Assembly: GCF_014203645.1 (NCBI RefSeq) | Contig: NZ_JACHJL010000016.1 | Location: forward strand, 62,001 to 126,000 | DNA from: Streptomyces zagrosensis | GTDB taxonomy: Bacteria > Actinomycetota > Actinomycetes > Streptomycetales > Streptomycetaceae | Direction of reading: 5' to 3' | Length of the DNA stretch: 64,000 nt | Shown: positions 34,601 to 41,827 of the stretch, in pieces | Layout of the letters: each line of letters begins with the position of its first letter | Position numbering within the stretch: position 1 is the first letter of the stretch | Program-made: the position numbers and the translations under genes | Notes under the pieces: generated by a model | Told to the model about the DNA's origin: nothing | Seen by the model: only the letters and a program-made list of their open reading frames with translations | Database searches by the model: none

Positions 34601-36182
34601 CGTGCAGGAAATCACCGAAGGACGCGGCGTCGATATCGTCCTCAACTCGCTCGCAGGTGAAGCCATCGGCCGCAGCCTGGAACTGCTGCGGCCGGGCGGC
34701 CGATTCCTGGAACTTGGCAAGCGGGACATCTATGAGAACAAGCCGCTGGCGCTGCGCCCGTTCCGTAACAACATCGCTTTCTTCGGCGTGGACCTCACCA
34801 AGCTGCTGTTGGACAAGCAGCAGGCCCAAGCGGCGCTGTCCGACCTGTTCGAGGACCTCAAAGAGGATCGCTTTCGTCCGCTGCTCCACACCGTGTACCC
34901 CGCCGCGCGCGTGGCTGAGGCATTCCAGCTCATGCAGCACTCGCGCCACATCGGCAAGGTCGTCGTCGCCTTCGACCCGCTGGACGAACCACCCCTCGTG
35001 GAACCCATCAGCCCACCTTTCCGGCTGGATGGGGCCGCCACGTATCTCGTCACTGGCGGCACCGGCGGATTCGGCGCAGCCACCGCCCGATGGCTCGCCG
35101 ACCACGGTGCCCGTCATGTGGCATTGGTCAGCCGCCGCGGTGCCCAGTCACCCGAGGCCGACGAGGTCCTGGCCGCACTCACCGCCCGCCACGTGACGGC
35201 CACGGCCTATTCGGCGGACGTCACCGACCTCGCAGCCATGCGGGCCGTCGCCGCCCGCATCGCTGCGACGGGGCACCCGCTGCGCGGAGCCGTGCACTGC
35301 GCGATGCACCTGGACGACGCCCTGTTCACCGAACTGGACGAAGACCGGATCGCCGCAGTGCTGGCGCCCAAGATCACGGGCGCGGCCGTGCTGGACCTGC
35401 TCCTGCGAGACAGTGACTGCGACCTGTTCCTGATGTACTCCTCAGCAGCAGCCACCGTCGGCAACATCAAGCAGGCGGCCTATGTGGCCGGCAACGTGTA
35501 TCTGGAAGCCCTCGTGCGCCGCCGCCGTCGGCAAGGACTGGCGGGGCTGGCCGTCGCCTGGGGCGCCATCGGGGACACCGGTTACGTGGCCCGCAGCAAC
35601 CTGCACAAGACCCTGACCGCCATCGGGTTCGAAGCGTTCACCTCCCAAGAGGCCCTCGCCGCCGCCACGACGCTCATGGGTACCGACATCGAAGTGGCCG
35701 GCGTCCTGCGCTGCAACTGGAGCCGCGGCATGAAGATGCTGGCTGCGTCCATGACCACTCCCCGGCTGAGCGCGCTGGTGCCGAAGAACACCGAGGGGGG
35801 CTTTGACAGGGAGGAACTAGTGCACACGCTGGCTGAGATGCAGACCGAGGATTCCTTCGTCTACCTGACCGACGCCCTCGTCACTGTCATGACGGACATT
35901 TTGCACATGGACAGCAGCCAGTTCGACCCCCACCGCCGCCTAGACACCTACGGGCTGGACTCCCTGATGGCCACCGAACTCCTGGTCACCCTCAACGAGC
36001 GCTTCGCCGTCGATATTCCGCCCATGGAGCTGCTGCGCAGCTCCACCGGAACCCTCGCGGACGTCGCTCAGACGGTGTACTTGCGCCTCGGAGTCCACAC
36101 GGCCGACGCCACCTTCGAGGCAACCATCCCGCACCAGGCGAAGAGCCCAGACGGCGATCCGACCAACGCACCCATCGACTGA
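28614..36182 (+). CDS. Iterative highly reducing type I polyketide synthase (KS-AT-DH-MT-ER-KR-ACP)
   Basis: The 2522-residue single-module enzyme. KS about 14-435: DTACSSS with Cys184, EAHGTGT, NVGHLEPASG. AT 552-850: GHSVGE with Ser644; YAFH suggests malonyl-CoA. DH 912-1190: DHRVAGSVVMP with His944, HPALLDG. C-methyltransferase about 1330-1560: EVGAGTG at 1404-1410. ER about 1800-2125: HGAAGGVG at 1943-1950. KR 2140-2330: TGGTGGFG, Tyr2290. ACP 2415-2495: GLDSLM with Ser2450. No thioesterase or docking ends. All motifs look active, so it should make a fully reduced, alpha-methylated chain; the order is that of fungal HR-PKS. The GTG at 28614 follows AAAGG by six bases; upstream frame lacks homology. 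Confidence 0.95.
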   Translation: MTQQPAHPDALRQGIAIIGASCRLPGGIHGLDALWDALLEERNAIGEVPADRFDARRIVTTDMARTGKSYTAAGGFLDDVAGFDAAYFGISPKEAAHMDPQHRLLLELTAEALDDAALAPDQLAGSDTAVYVGISDASYGMMQMLSLHTVNPYTMSGAASSVAANRLSHAFDLRGPSLAVDTACSSSLVALDRACRTLREGSSRTALCGGANLLLSPYHYVAFSQASMLSRTGRCAAFSADADGFVRAEGGGVVVLKRLPDALADGDRVLGVILGSGSNSDGHTMGLALPSAAAQEELLVRVYSEAGIDPDDVVYFEAHGTGTPVGDPLEAQAIGRALGVRRIVGALPIGSIKTNVGHLEPASGMAGLCKALLVLRHGVAPASLHAETPHPDINFDGLGLSLNARTQQLPTVARPVVGVNSFGFGGANAHVALTAAPSRHLSAAPAPPPEGLPLMASGRTPQAMVAAAVAMAQRLSHADEEEFYDLAYTSCRRRGLHEHRATVLAHSPKEAAQSFAALAGHLGQDTLQAPAGTVEAEAPASAAVAEEARGGHVTFVFSGNGSQWAGMGADLLADPVFRTAVEDVDRELVPRLGWSVLDTLGLPADTWRLDATEIAQPLLFAVQVGIAAVLRAQGIVPAMVLGHSVGEVAAAYSAGALTLAEAAQVITERSRVQAATAGTGRMAAVGLCAENAADEIATWDGALEIAAVNSPLDVTVAGDAEALAELGARLTDRGVFFRDLELDYAFHSRAMDPQREPLTTALRNLEPREGDVPLYSTVTGCSLPGSALDADYWWHNVRRPVLFAAAVERVIDDGGDIFVEIGPHPVLRTYLRRISTAQPGTSATLIPTLSRKTEGRRALSVVPAALIAAGATDTDWERYFPRPGHVTTLPAYPWQRERHWNGDPDTWYRHGALVHPLLGSRVGAPHPVWEGTVEPGLVPWLADHRVAGSVVMPATGYAEMALAAGRQALGTPVEVEHLDIQSALVVPWPEAPTVSIQAALHPDSGTFTLTSTTTGNPQPRTHVQARIRALLHPRPANLDLNTLGARCPRHLNGQEHYAACAAAGLTYGPTFQVLTSLDVGDGEALARYRHDAPGQPYTIHPALLDGALQAGAPLLPDFAADQAVFLPASIGALRVWGDPTPTGVMRVRERSRTAHEVCWDIVVADDEGQVTAQLDGCRLRRVTATGRTPITVHQTELRAAPRPDSPAALSPLPAPQDIGQAAAHRIAQLREQLPDRCAQLLQMPGEVVARRTASAIAAMLADPAAPFTMACLVTAGVLEKHTRLLALVLPEMQRLGLVVANDPGEWQLTPTDRCTDHLLRDIVNNAPDSTAAVSLCARLNANFEALLRGAQDPLDLIVEEHTAQALEHFYDLLPPTRFCNRVAQALLREIVAKWPEGRTLRVLEVGAGTGTTAAAMLPLLPPDRTRYCFSDISASVFPRAQNRFTAYDFVEYRTFDLSQSPAAQGLTPHSFDLVVAGVCLHTAPVLADALHNVADLLAPGGHLLATEAHNPQYLLPYFGFLDSFYSTTDTELRPHSRVLSRDSWPDLLRRCGFSDVLQTGHDKGPLREDFSVLLAATSPRPLAQPPNPTPQRADTSAFVLAVESVAERKLAEAVSAAITQAGGTARTAEMTSNDGDWTEMLSQVHTVTGTERRAVVLILAQTMDEAPQELTAVAGQRAAALRALMLAVNADPQRTPPELWLVTRPCGTMPAPGTPQELDAALWGMTRSLVNEIPGLTSHRIALERTADTKHDADRLTEELLRATEEDEVLLTAADRFVPRESHRRPARPVNADASFTLRVDNPGLSYRLAWQQQETPQPGPGEILLEVRAAALNYRDLMQAVGLLPTEAIEGTPSAKGCGLECAGVVIACGEGVTQLSPGDRVAGMAPASLASHTVTNADSVWPLADQVPFAAAATMPVAFTTVHYSLGHLARLQPGETVLVHGAAGGVGLAAIQYAHAHGAHVIATAGSDLKRELLRSLGVQHVLDSRTLDFAVHVQEITEGRGVDIVLNSLAGEAIGRSLELLRPGGRFLELGKRDIYENKPLALRPFRNNIAFFGVDLTKLLLDKQQAQAALSDLFEDLKEDRFRPLLHTVYPAARVAEAFQLMQHSRHIGKVVVAFDPLDEPPLVEPISPPFRLDGAATYLVTGGTGGFGAATARWLADHGARHVALVSRRGAQSPEADEVLAALTARHVTATAYSADVTDLAAMRAVAARIAATGHPLRGAVHCAMHLDDALFTELDEDRIAAVLAPKITGAAVLDLLLRDSDCDLFLMYSSAAATVGNIKQAAYVAGNVYLEALVRRRRRQGLAGLAVAWGAIGDTGYVARSNLHKTLTAIGFEAFTSQEALAAATTLMGTDIEVAGVLRCNWSRGMKMLAASMTTPRLSALVPKNTEGGFDREELVHTLAEMQTEDSFVYLTDALVTVMTDILHMDSSQFDPHRRLDTYGLDSLMATELLVTLNERFAVDIPPMELLRSSTGTLADVAQTVYLRLGVHTADATFEATIPHQAKSPDGDPTNAPID

Positions 36183-36191
36183 ACCGAAGCG

Positions 36192-36230
36192 GGCCCCCGC
36201 CAGCCGCACTCACCCCGGCCGGCGGGGGCC
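36192..36230 (+). terminator. Hairpin terminator after the PKS gene
   Basis: GGCCCCCGCC and GGCGGGGGCC pair perfectly around a 19-base loop, nine bases after the stop. The following interval to 36542 holds only a frameshifted short minus-strand frame (36433 downwards, MSVALTVDAVALSVRG) that I cannot assign. Confidence 0.7.
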
Positions 36231-36542
36231 GCGTTCGCGTTCACGACCTCACTCAACAACCACCAGAGCGCGGACGGGCTCGCTCGGCCAGACGAGGTCA
36301 CACCTCCGAAGGCCCGCCGGCGTCCGAGACCTTGAAACCGATCCCCAGATCGGCAGCACCTTGCCGGATCGTTGCTTCGAGCCGCGCCCCGCACGGACAG
36401 CGCGACCGCGTCCACTGTGAGTGCGACGCTCATGAACACATCTTGACCAGGGCCGGTCGCTCACCATGTGAGAACCAAGCCCGTACGGCGACACGAACGT
36501 GGACATCCCGCACCGAAGCGATACCACTCAGCGCGAGGCCCG

Positions 36543-36960
36543 TCACCGCTCGCCCGGGCCATGGGCCCATACCAACTCGCCGACAGGAACCAGTGCCTTG
36601 GGGGCCAGTTGGGGAAGCAGCGGGATCGCGTACGCCCATCCCTCGCCCGTCAGCAGCTGCCGCACGATCAACCGGGCAGCCCCTTCGTTGGGCGCGTTGC
36701 CGTCACCTGCGGCGTGGGCCAGCGCCAAGCAAAGGCGGACTGTGGCGCCCTGCGCCGCGCGGTCGGTGGCGAGCACCACAGGTGCCCCTGCCAGATGAGT
36801 GGCAACAGCGGCCAGAGCTGCGGCTCGCTGCTCTCGCGTCGGCGCAGCCTCGGACAGGCGCTGGGCTCCGGCCGTATCGCCTTCCACGGCTTTGAGGACC
36901 GCCAGCTCAGCGTGGGGGAGCTGACTTGGCGGCAGCGTCCGTGACAACTGGTCCACCCGG
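36543..36960 (-). pseudogene. Alpha-helical repeat protein fragment
   Basis: The frame reads LPHAELAVLKAVEGDTAGAQRL, then AALAAVATHLAG and ARLIVRQLLTGEGWAYAIPLLPQLAP, a TPR/HEAT-like Ala-rich helical pattern seen at the C-terminus of large Streptomyces NTPases. No plausible start exists: further upstream the frame overlaps the ArsR gene antisense-free in the same strand but out of frame. I read it as the tail of a lost gene; function unknown. Confidence 0.4.
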
Positions 36961-36985
36961 ACGTTCCGCTGGGCGGGACACCATG

Positions 36986-37972
36986 TCAGTTGCGGGCTTC
37001 TTCCAGCAGAACTGCCGCATGTGCGGTCCGCTGGTACAGCACGTAGCGGCCGTCTCTGACCTTGGTGACCAGGCGCGCGCGGTGCAGGGCACTGAGGTGG
37101 TAGGAGACGTTGCCCTGTGCGCATCCGATCCGGGCGGCGAGTTCCGTGGTGGATCGGGGGGTTTCCAAGTCCGCCAGCAACGCCGCTCGGGTGTCGCCGA
37201 CCACCTGCGCGATCATTCCAGGCCGGTGGCCTCTGCCGGCGCCGATGCGCTGGGCCGGGTAGTACAGGACGAACTGTCCGGGGGTGTCGACCTGGACGAT
37301 GACGTTGGGCCAGTTCAGCACGCCCGGGGCGAGGACTAGGTCCCGGCCGGTGGCATCTATTTCACCCTCCCACGAGGTGGCGAGGGTGACCGCGTCGCCC
37401 GCCCACCCCATGTCGGGGTGGAGTGCTCCGAGCGCCCGGCCGATGCCTTGGGTGGCGATGGCCGTCGCGCGGTGGGCGATGTCCTGATCGAGGATCGAGC
37501 GTAACTCGGGCCAGCTTTCGGCGAGGGCATCACGCCAGAACCGGGCGAGACCGTTGGCGAGACGTCGCTGCATCCGCCCCGACTCGGCGATCCGGCGGGT
37601 CGTGGCCAGCAGCGGCCTGTTCCAGTGGGTCCGGGTGTAGGTGAAGACCTGGGTTTCCAGGGCGTCCTGCGCTGCGGCCTCGATCTGCGCGATCTGCTCG
37701 CCCAGCAGGTCACGACCCTGCCCGTACGCACCTGGCTGAGGGGTGAGCAGGTCAGGCGTGTAGGTGTCACCGGCTCGCGGCAACAGGTCCGCGAGCAGGG
37801 CAACATCCGGATGGGCAAGACAGGCGCGGGCCAACGGCCCGGGATCGCCGAACACCGGGTGCCGTCTTGAGGCGGCAGTGAGTCTCAGCCACGCCAGGGA
37901 CTCCGCTGCGGGGGAAGGAGCCCACCGCGTCCTGGCCATGGTGTCGGCATCCACACGCACAGAGAGCACCAT
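36986..37972 (-). CDS. ArsR-family winged-helix regulator with DUF5937-type N-terminus
   Basis: The 328-residue product has a long N-terminal domain (ARTRWAPSPAAESLAWLRLTA) of the DUF5937 type and a C-terminal ArsR helix-turn-helix at about 250-320 (TTELAARIGCAQGNVSYHLSALHRARLVTKVRDGRYVLYQRT). No metal-binding Cys pair is visible, so it is not a classic metalloregulator. Such genes usually stand beside an MFS transporter or small secreted gene; here the divergent neighbour is a small secreted protein. The start at 37972 gives the family N-terminus. Confidence 0.85.
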   Translation of the reverse strand: MVLSVRVDADTMARTRWAPSPAAESLAWLRLTAASRRHPVFGDPGPLARACLAHPDVALLADLLPRAGDTYTPDLLTPQPGAYGQGRDLLGEQIAQIEAAAQDALETQVFTYTRTHWNRPLLATTRRIAESGRMQRRLANGLARFWRDALAESWPELRSILDQDIAHRATAIATQGIGRALGALHPDMGWAGDAVTLATSWEGEIDATGRDLVLAPGVLNWPNVIVQVDTPGQFVLYYPAQRIGAGRGHRPGMIAQVVGDTRAALLADLETPRSTTELAARIGCAQGNVSYHLSALHRARLVTKVRDGRYVLYQRTAHAAVLLEEARN

Positions 37973-38166
37973 GCCGACGCTAGCAGCCGCCGCGATGGAT
38001 TCAAACGGCCTTGAATACTTTCCGCCGCGAGGCCCACGCGTGGTTGAGTCGGCGCGGTAAACAACGCTGGCACCGCTAGCGCCCGACCGGAGACGGTCAT
38101 CTCCGTACGACGTGAGGTTGTGCCCCGTAACTCCAAAAACCCAACAACCTGGGAGTGATTGTCATC

Positions 38167-38718
38167 GTGACACTGAACGACGCCAGCAGGGCCAACAGCC
38201 GCACGAAGGCGGCCAGTTCGCGATTCAGGCGAACCGGTGCAGGCTCAATGCTCGCCATCACTGCCGTACTCGGACTGAGCCTGGCAACCGCCGGCCCCGC
38301 CACCGCGACCGATGCCGGCCCCGCCACCACCACCGATGCCGGCACCTGGCGTGCCTACGGCAACACCAACCCGATCACCTCCAGCCCCGCCACGTGGGCA
38401 TGCGCCGGCAGCAAGACGGTCGCCACCTCCGTAATCGCGCAGGTCTGTGCGATCAGGTCGTCAGGCGGGGGCAGCGTCCAGGCGGCAGTGATCGTCCGTA
38501 ACAACCGATCCAGCCTCTACAGTGCGAGCGCATACGTGAACCTGTATACCGCCTCCTCTGGCCTTTTCCTGGGCTCTTGGGAGTGCGCGTCATCGGGGGT
38601 CGGGCCGAACTCGTGGTCAGTATGCTTCGGCAAAACCCTCAGCCAGCCCAGCTCCGTAAAGGTGTACTCCGTAGGATGGCTCAAAGAGACCTACCTCGGC
38701 CAGTCACCCAACATCTGA
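38167..38718 (+). CDS. Small secreted Cys-containing protein, unknown function
   Basis: About 183 residues. A basic n-region (SRTKAASSRFRRTG), the hydrophobic MLAITAVLGLSLATAG and a likely signal peptidase site after PATA mark Sec export. A short TDAGPATTTDAG repeat follows. The mature part has four Cys (WAC, QVC, WEC, SVC) and Ser/Tyr-rich beta-like sequence (SSLYSASAYVNLYTASSG). The start is either GTG 38167, with GGGAG upstream, or GTG 38155. I do not recognise a family. Confidence 0.7.
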   Translation: MTLNDASRANSRTKAASSRFRRTGAGSMLAITAVLGLSLATAGPATATDAGPATTTDAGTWRAYGNTNPITSSPATWACAGSKTVATSVIAQVCAIRSSGGGSVQAAVIVRNNRSSLYSASAYVNLYTASSGLFLGSWECASSGVGPNSWSVCFGKTLSQPSSVKVYSVGWLKETYLGQSPNI

Positions 38719-38978
38719 ACCACACCCCATCAGATGGATTGAACCCCGCACACTTCAGCACCGGGCCTGAGTAGTTGCGGTACAGGATGCAGCGCTGAGA
38801 TTGATCATGGTCGCTATCGCAGCGCGTGTGGCGTGTCTTCAAGGACGCACAATTTGTGGGGTATCCGTTGCGTATTTCGGGCGAGTGGCAGGGCCCCGCT
38901 CGCGCCTCGCTACGGTTTCAACGATGCCGTCAGCTCGCTTCAGATCTGAGTTAAAAACTTCGAGAGGATGAAAAACGA

Positions 38979-39470
38979 ATGAAGTGCATCCCTGGAGCTT
39001 CGGCCGTGCTCGCGCTCGTGTGCTCCGCAGTCACGCTCATCGCGCCATCGGCGTCGGCGCAGACGCTGGTTGCATCCACATGCCAGTTCGGCAACGACAC
39101 CGGGAGAATTGTGGCCAGCGCGTATATCTATCGGAATGACGCTCCCGAACTCGGCTCTGTCGGCAGGATCGCGGTCTGCCGGGACGACGCGCACAACTAC
39201 TGGGGATACGTAGGATTCGCGGAAAAGCTCACGGCCAGCCAGTGGGCACAGGCGACGCTGTACCGCCAGCGTGACGGTAGCACCACCACCTCGATCAACT
39301 GTGACAGCAGTGGCGGAAACGGGAAGGTCATGCCGAACCAGCGGGTCTGCTGGACGCCGAAGTTCACCGGCTTGAGCGGTCGCTACACGTTTCTCGCGAA
39401 GGGTGAAATGTACAGCAGTCACACCGGCAATCGACTGGCACTGGAGACCACTGGCGAGTTCACCCGATAA
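38979..39470 (+). CDS. Small secreted Cys-containing protein, unknown function
   Basis: The 163-residue product has a signal peptide (MKCIPGASAVLALVCSAVTLIAPSASA, cut likely after ASA) and four mature Cys (STC, AVC, INC, RVC). Aromatic-rich motifs (NYWGYVGF, QWAQATLYRQRDG) suggest a beta-sandwich. GAGAGG precedes the ATG. Local G+C is lower than average. It lies 260 bases after the other secreted gene with the same Cys order; see findings. No family recognised. Confidence 0.75.
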   Translation: MKCIPGASAVLALVCSAVTLIAPSASAQTLVASTCQFGNDTGRIVASAYIYRNDAPELGSVGRIAVCRDDAHNYWGYVGFAEKLTASQWAQATLYRQRDGSTTTSINCDSSGGNGKVMPNQRVCWTPKFTGLSGRYTFLAKGEMYSSHTGNRLALETTGEFTR

Positions 39471-39580
39471 GAAACGGCACCAGCATCTACCCGGACGTGC
39501 TCACCGACTAATCCGACCTGGAGAAGAAGAGCGGCCACAACGGCTTCACCCTCCGCACCGACACCAAGGCCGACGCCACA

Positions 39581-39680
39581 TTCCTCGTCGATCTCGGCGA
39601 TGTGCTCGTTGAGGGTCATCATCTTCTCGGCAAGGGTGTGGACCAGCTTCGCGATGGTCTTCTCCCCGGGAACGGGGGGT
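39581..39680 (-). pseudogene. IS110-family transposase fragment
   Basis: The short stretch PGEKTIAKLVHTLAEKMMTLNEHIAEID matches the region between the DEDD domain and the C-terminal domain of IS110 transposases as I know them. Nothing before or after in frame continues it. The rest of 39471-39811 is debris without supportable genes. Confidence 0.5.
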
Positions 39681-39811
39681 GTGCTGACGCCCGGCGACCT
39701 CAACCGCCGTTGCGGCAAGGGCCTTTGCGTTGCGGACGTTGCGGTTGGCCAGCCACTTGGTCAGATGGGTGACGCCCGAGCGGTGGATCGCGGCCGGGGT
39801 CTGGAACCCGA

Positions 39812-40033
39812 GGCCCGCACCTGCTGGAGAACATCCGGTTCCTGGCCGGCTACCGCCGGGGCTGGCTCTTCGACGCGGAACTGGTCAACGCTCCGCGGTT
39901 GGTGGGGTTGGACGGGATGTCGCTGGGCGAGGCATTCCAGCTGGTGCCGCCGTATCTCCGGCCGCTGGTGAAGGCAGCGGTGTTGCATCTGCTGTGGTCC
40001 GGCGACGTGACGACGGCGCTGGGAGCGGCTTGA
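39812..40033 (+). pseudogene. TnsA-like transposase endonuclease, C-terminal fragment
   Basis: The frame has no start codon. It reads PHLLENIRFLAGYRRGWLFD and LVKAAVLHLLWSGDVTTAL to TGA at 40031-40033, resembling the end of actinobacterial TnsA-like endonuclease subunits (NxRxLAGYR and HLLW). The catalytic part is absent. Confidence 0.5.
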
Positions 40034-40034
40034 C

Positions 40035-40121
40035 ATGAGCGTCAAGGGCAAGGCCGGGGTGGGTATTCCTGGCGGGAATGTCGGCCCTTCGCCCCCGACC
40101 CGCCCCCGCGGCGAGCACTAA
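40035..40121 (+). pseudogene. Short leftover start of the next transposon gene
   Basis: An ATG one base after the TnsA-like stop opens a 28-codon frame (MSVKGKAGVGIPGG...) that ends at TAA overlapping the cydC terminus. By position it would be the TnsB-like gene, cut by the join to the cyd operon. Confidence 0.3.
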
Positions 40122-41827
40122 GCGACGGGGACGATCCGGCCGCGGTCGAGGGTCACGATCTCGTCGGCGGCGGCGAGGCCCGCCCGATCGTGGGTGATCA
40201 GGAGCGTGGTGCGGCCACGGGTGGCGTCGAGGATGTCGGCTAGCACGGCGGCGGCGGTGTCCGGGTCGAGCCCCTCGGTGGGTTCGTCCAGGACGAGTAC
40301 GGGCGGGTCAGCGAGGAGTGCGCGAGTCAGGAACAGGCGCTGGCGCTGGCCGCCGGACATGGTGGCGCCATCCCCTCCGATGAGGGTGTCCCAGCGGTCG
40401 GGCAGCGTCTCGATCCAGTTCAGGAGTCGGGCCCTGCGGGCCGCTTCGCGCAGGTCGGCGGCCGTGGCTTCGGGCCGGGCCAGCAGGAGGTTGGCACGGA
40501 TCGTGGTGTGGAACACGTGCGCGTCCTGAGTCACGCCGGTGATCACCCGGCGGACATCGGCGGCTGCGCAGTCGCGAAGTTCGCGTCCGCCGACGCGAAT
40601 GCTGCCGGCTTCGTACGGGACGAACCGCATGAGCGCTGCGATCAGCGTGGACTTGCCGGAGCCGCTGGCGCCGATCAGTACGACCCGGTGGCCGGGCGGC
40701 AGTCGGAGGTTCACCCCGTCCAGGGCTGGGGGATCGCCGGCGCGGTGGCGCACCCGCAGGTCGGTGATGTCCACGCCGATCGGCTCATCGGTGGGGAGCG
40801 GGACTGGTGCTGGCGGGTCAGCGACAGGAGGCGGCGTGTCGAACAGTTCGGCCAACCGGCGCGCCGACGCCCGTACTTCAGCGAGGCGGCGGGCGGCGGC
40901 GGGTAGCGGCGCGAGGGCCTCGAAGGACACCAGCGCAAGGACCGCGAGGACGGTGAGGTGCACGGCAGGCAGCGCACCGGCCTCATGTGCGTGCAGCGCG
41001 AGCCAGCTCACGCCGACCGTCGCCCCGCTCTGGAGTAGCAGTACCACGGCCGAGGCGAGCGAGGTCGTCAGGGCCTTGCGGTGCTCCAGCGCGGCGATCT
41101 GGGCGCCGACGCGGTGGGCCCGCTCGTGGGCGCGGCCCCGGGCTCCGTAAGCGGCCAGGTCCGCCGCCCCCCGATGTAAGTCCACGGTGTACGTGGCGAG
41201 TTCGGCGCGCGCTGCCTTCTCCGCGTGGCCCGTACGGCGGGACAGCGCGAGCACCAAAGCGGGCAGGAGAAGCCCCGCCACGGTCAGGAGCAGCGCGAGC
41301 AGGAGACCTGCCTGCGGCAGCATCAGTGCGGCTACCGCGGTGGTGGTCGTGGCAACCGCGTAGGCGGCTGCGGATGGGATCAAGACCCGCAGTAGCAGGT
41401 CCTGGGCGGCGTCAACGTCATCGACGAGGCGCGTGAGCAAATCGCCGTCGCGAAAGGCAGGAATGCCCGCGGGGGCGAGCGGCACCAGCGCCTCGTACAC
41501 CCGGGTGCGAAAGCCCGCGATGGCCCGCAGTGCCCCGTCGTGACCGAGGAGCCGATCGGTATAGCGCAGCGCTCCGCGGCCCAGGGCCAGGGCGCGTACG
41601 GCGACGATCGCCACGCTCACCGAGGCGAGCGGGGGCTGTTCGGCGGCGCGGGTGATCAGCCACGCAGCGGTGGCCAGCAACGCGGCGGCGGCCAGTTCGC
41701 TGCCGGCCGAGGCGAGCGCGGCGGGCAGCAGCCTGCGCCAGTAGGGGAGGAGGTGGCGCAGGAGGCGAACCGTGGGCCGCGGCCCACGCGTACGGGCCGC
41801 TGCGGCGGCCTCGACGTGGGACGTCAT
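40118..41827 (-). CDS. cydC: Cytochrome bd biogenesis ABC exporter, CydC subunit
   Basis: The 569-residue product has an N-terminal six-helix transmembrane domain (about 20-315) and a C-terminal ATPase: Walker A IGASGSGKST, signature MSGGQRQRL, Walker B PPVLVLDEPTE, H-loop LLITHDR. With CydD it exports cysteine/glutathione or supports haem insertion for bd oxidase assembly. The ATG at 41827 overlaps the cydD stop (ATGA). An open frame running further upstream is out of phase with cydD and without homology. Confidence 0.93.
   Translation of the reverse strand: MTSHVEAAAAARTRGPRPTVRLLRHLLPYWRRLLPAALASAGSELAAAALLATAAWLITRAAEQPPLASVSVAIVAVRALALGRGALRYTDRLLGHDGALRAIAGFRTRVYEALVPLAPAGIPAFRDGDLLTRLVDDVDAAQDLLLRVLIPSAAAYAVATTTTAVAALMLPQAGLLLALLLTVAGLLLPALVLALSRRTGHAEKAARAELATYTVDLHRGAADLAAYGARGRAHERAHRVGAQIAALEHRKALTTSLASAVVLLLQSGATVGVSWLALHAHEAGALPAVHLTVLAVLALVSFEALAPLPAAARRLAEVRASARRLAELFDTPPPVADPPAPVPLPTDEPIGVDITDLRVRHRAGDPPALDGVNLRLPPGHRVVLIGASGSGKSTLIAALMRFVPYEAGSIRVGGRELRDCAAADVRRVITGVTQDAHVFHTTIRANLLLARPEATAADLREAARRARLLNWIETLPDRWDTLIGGDGATMSGGQRQRLFLTRALLADPPVLVLDEPTEGLDPDTAAAVLADILDATRGRTTLLITHDRAGLAAADEIVTLDRGRIVPVA

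Noticed and set aside
36249..36440. Small minus-strand gene after the PKS
   Set aside because: The frame starting MSVALTVDAVALSVRG needs a frameshift to continue (RLEATIRQGAADLGIGF) and has no recognisable family.
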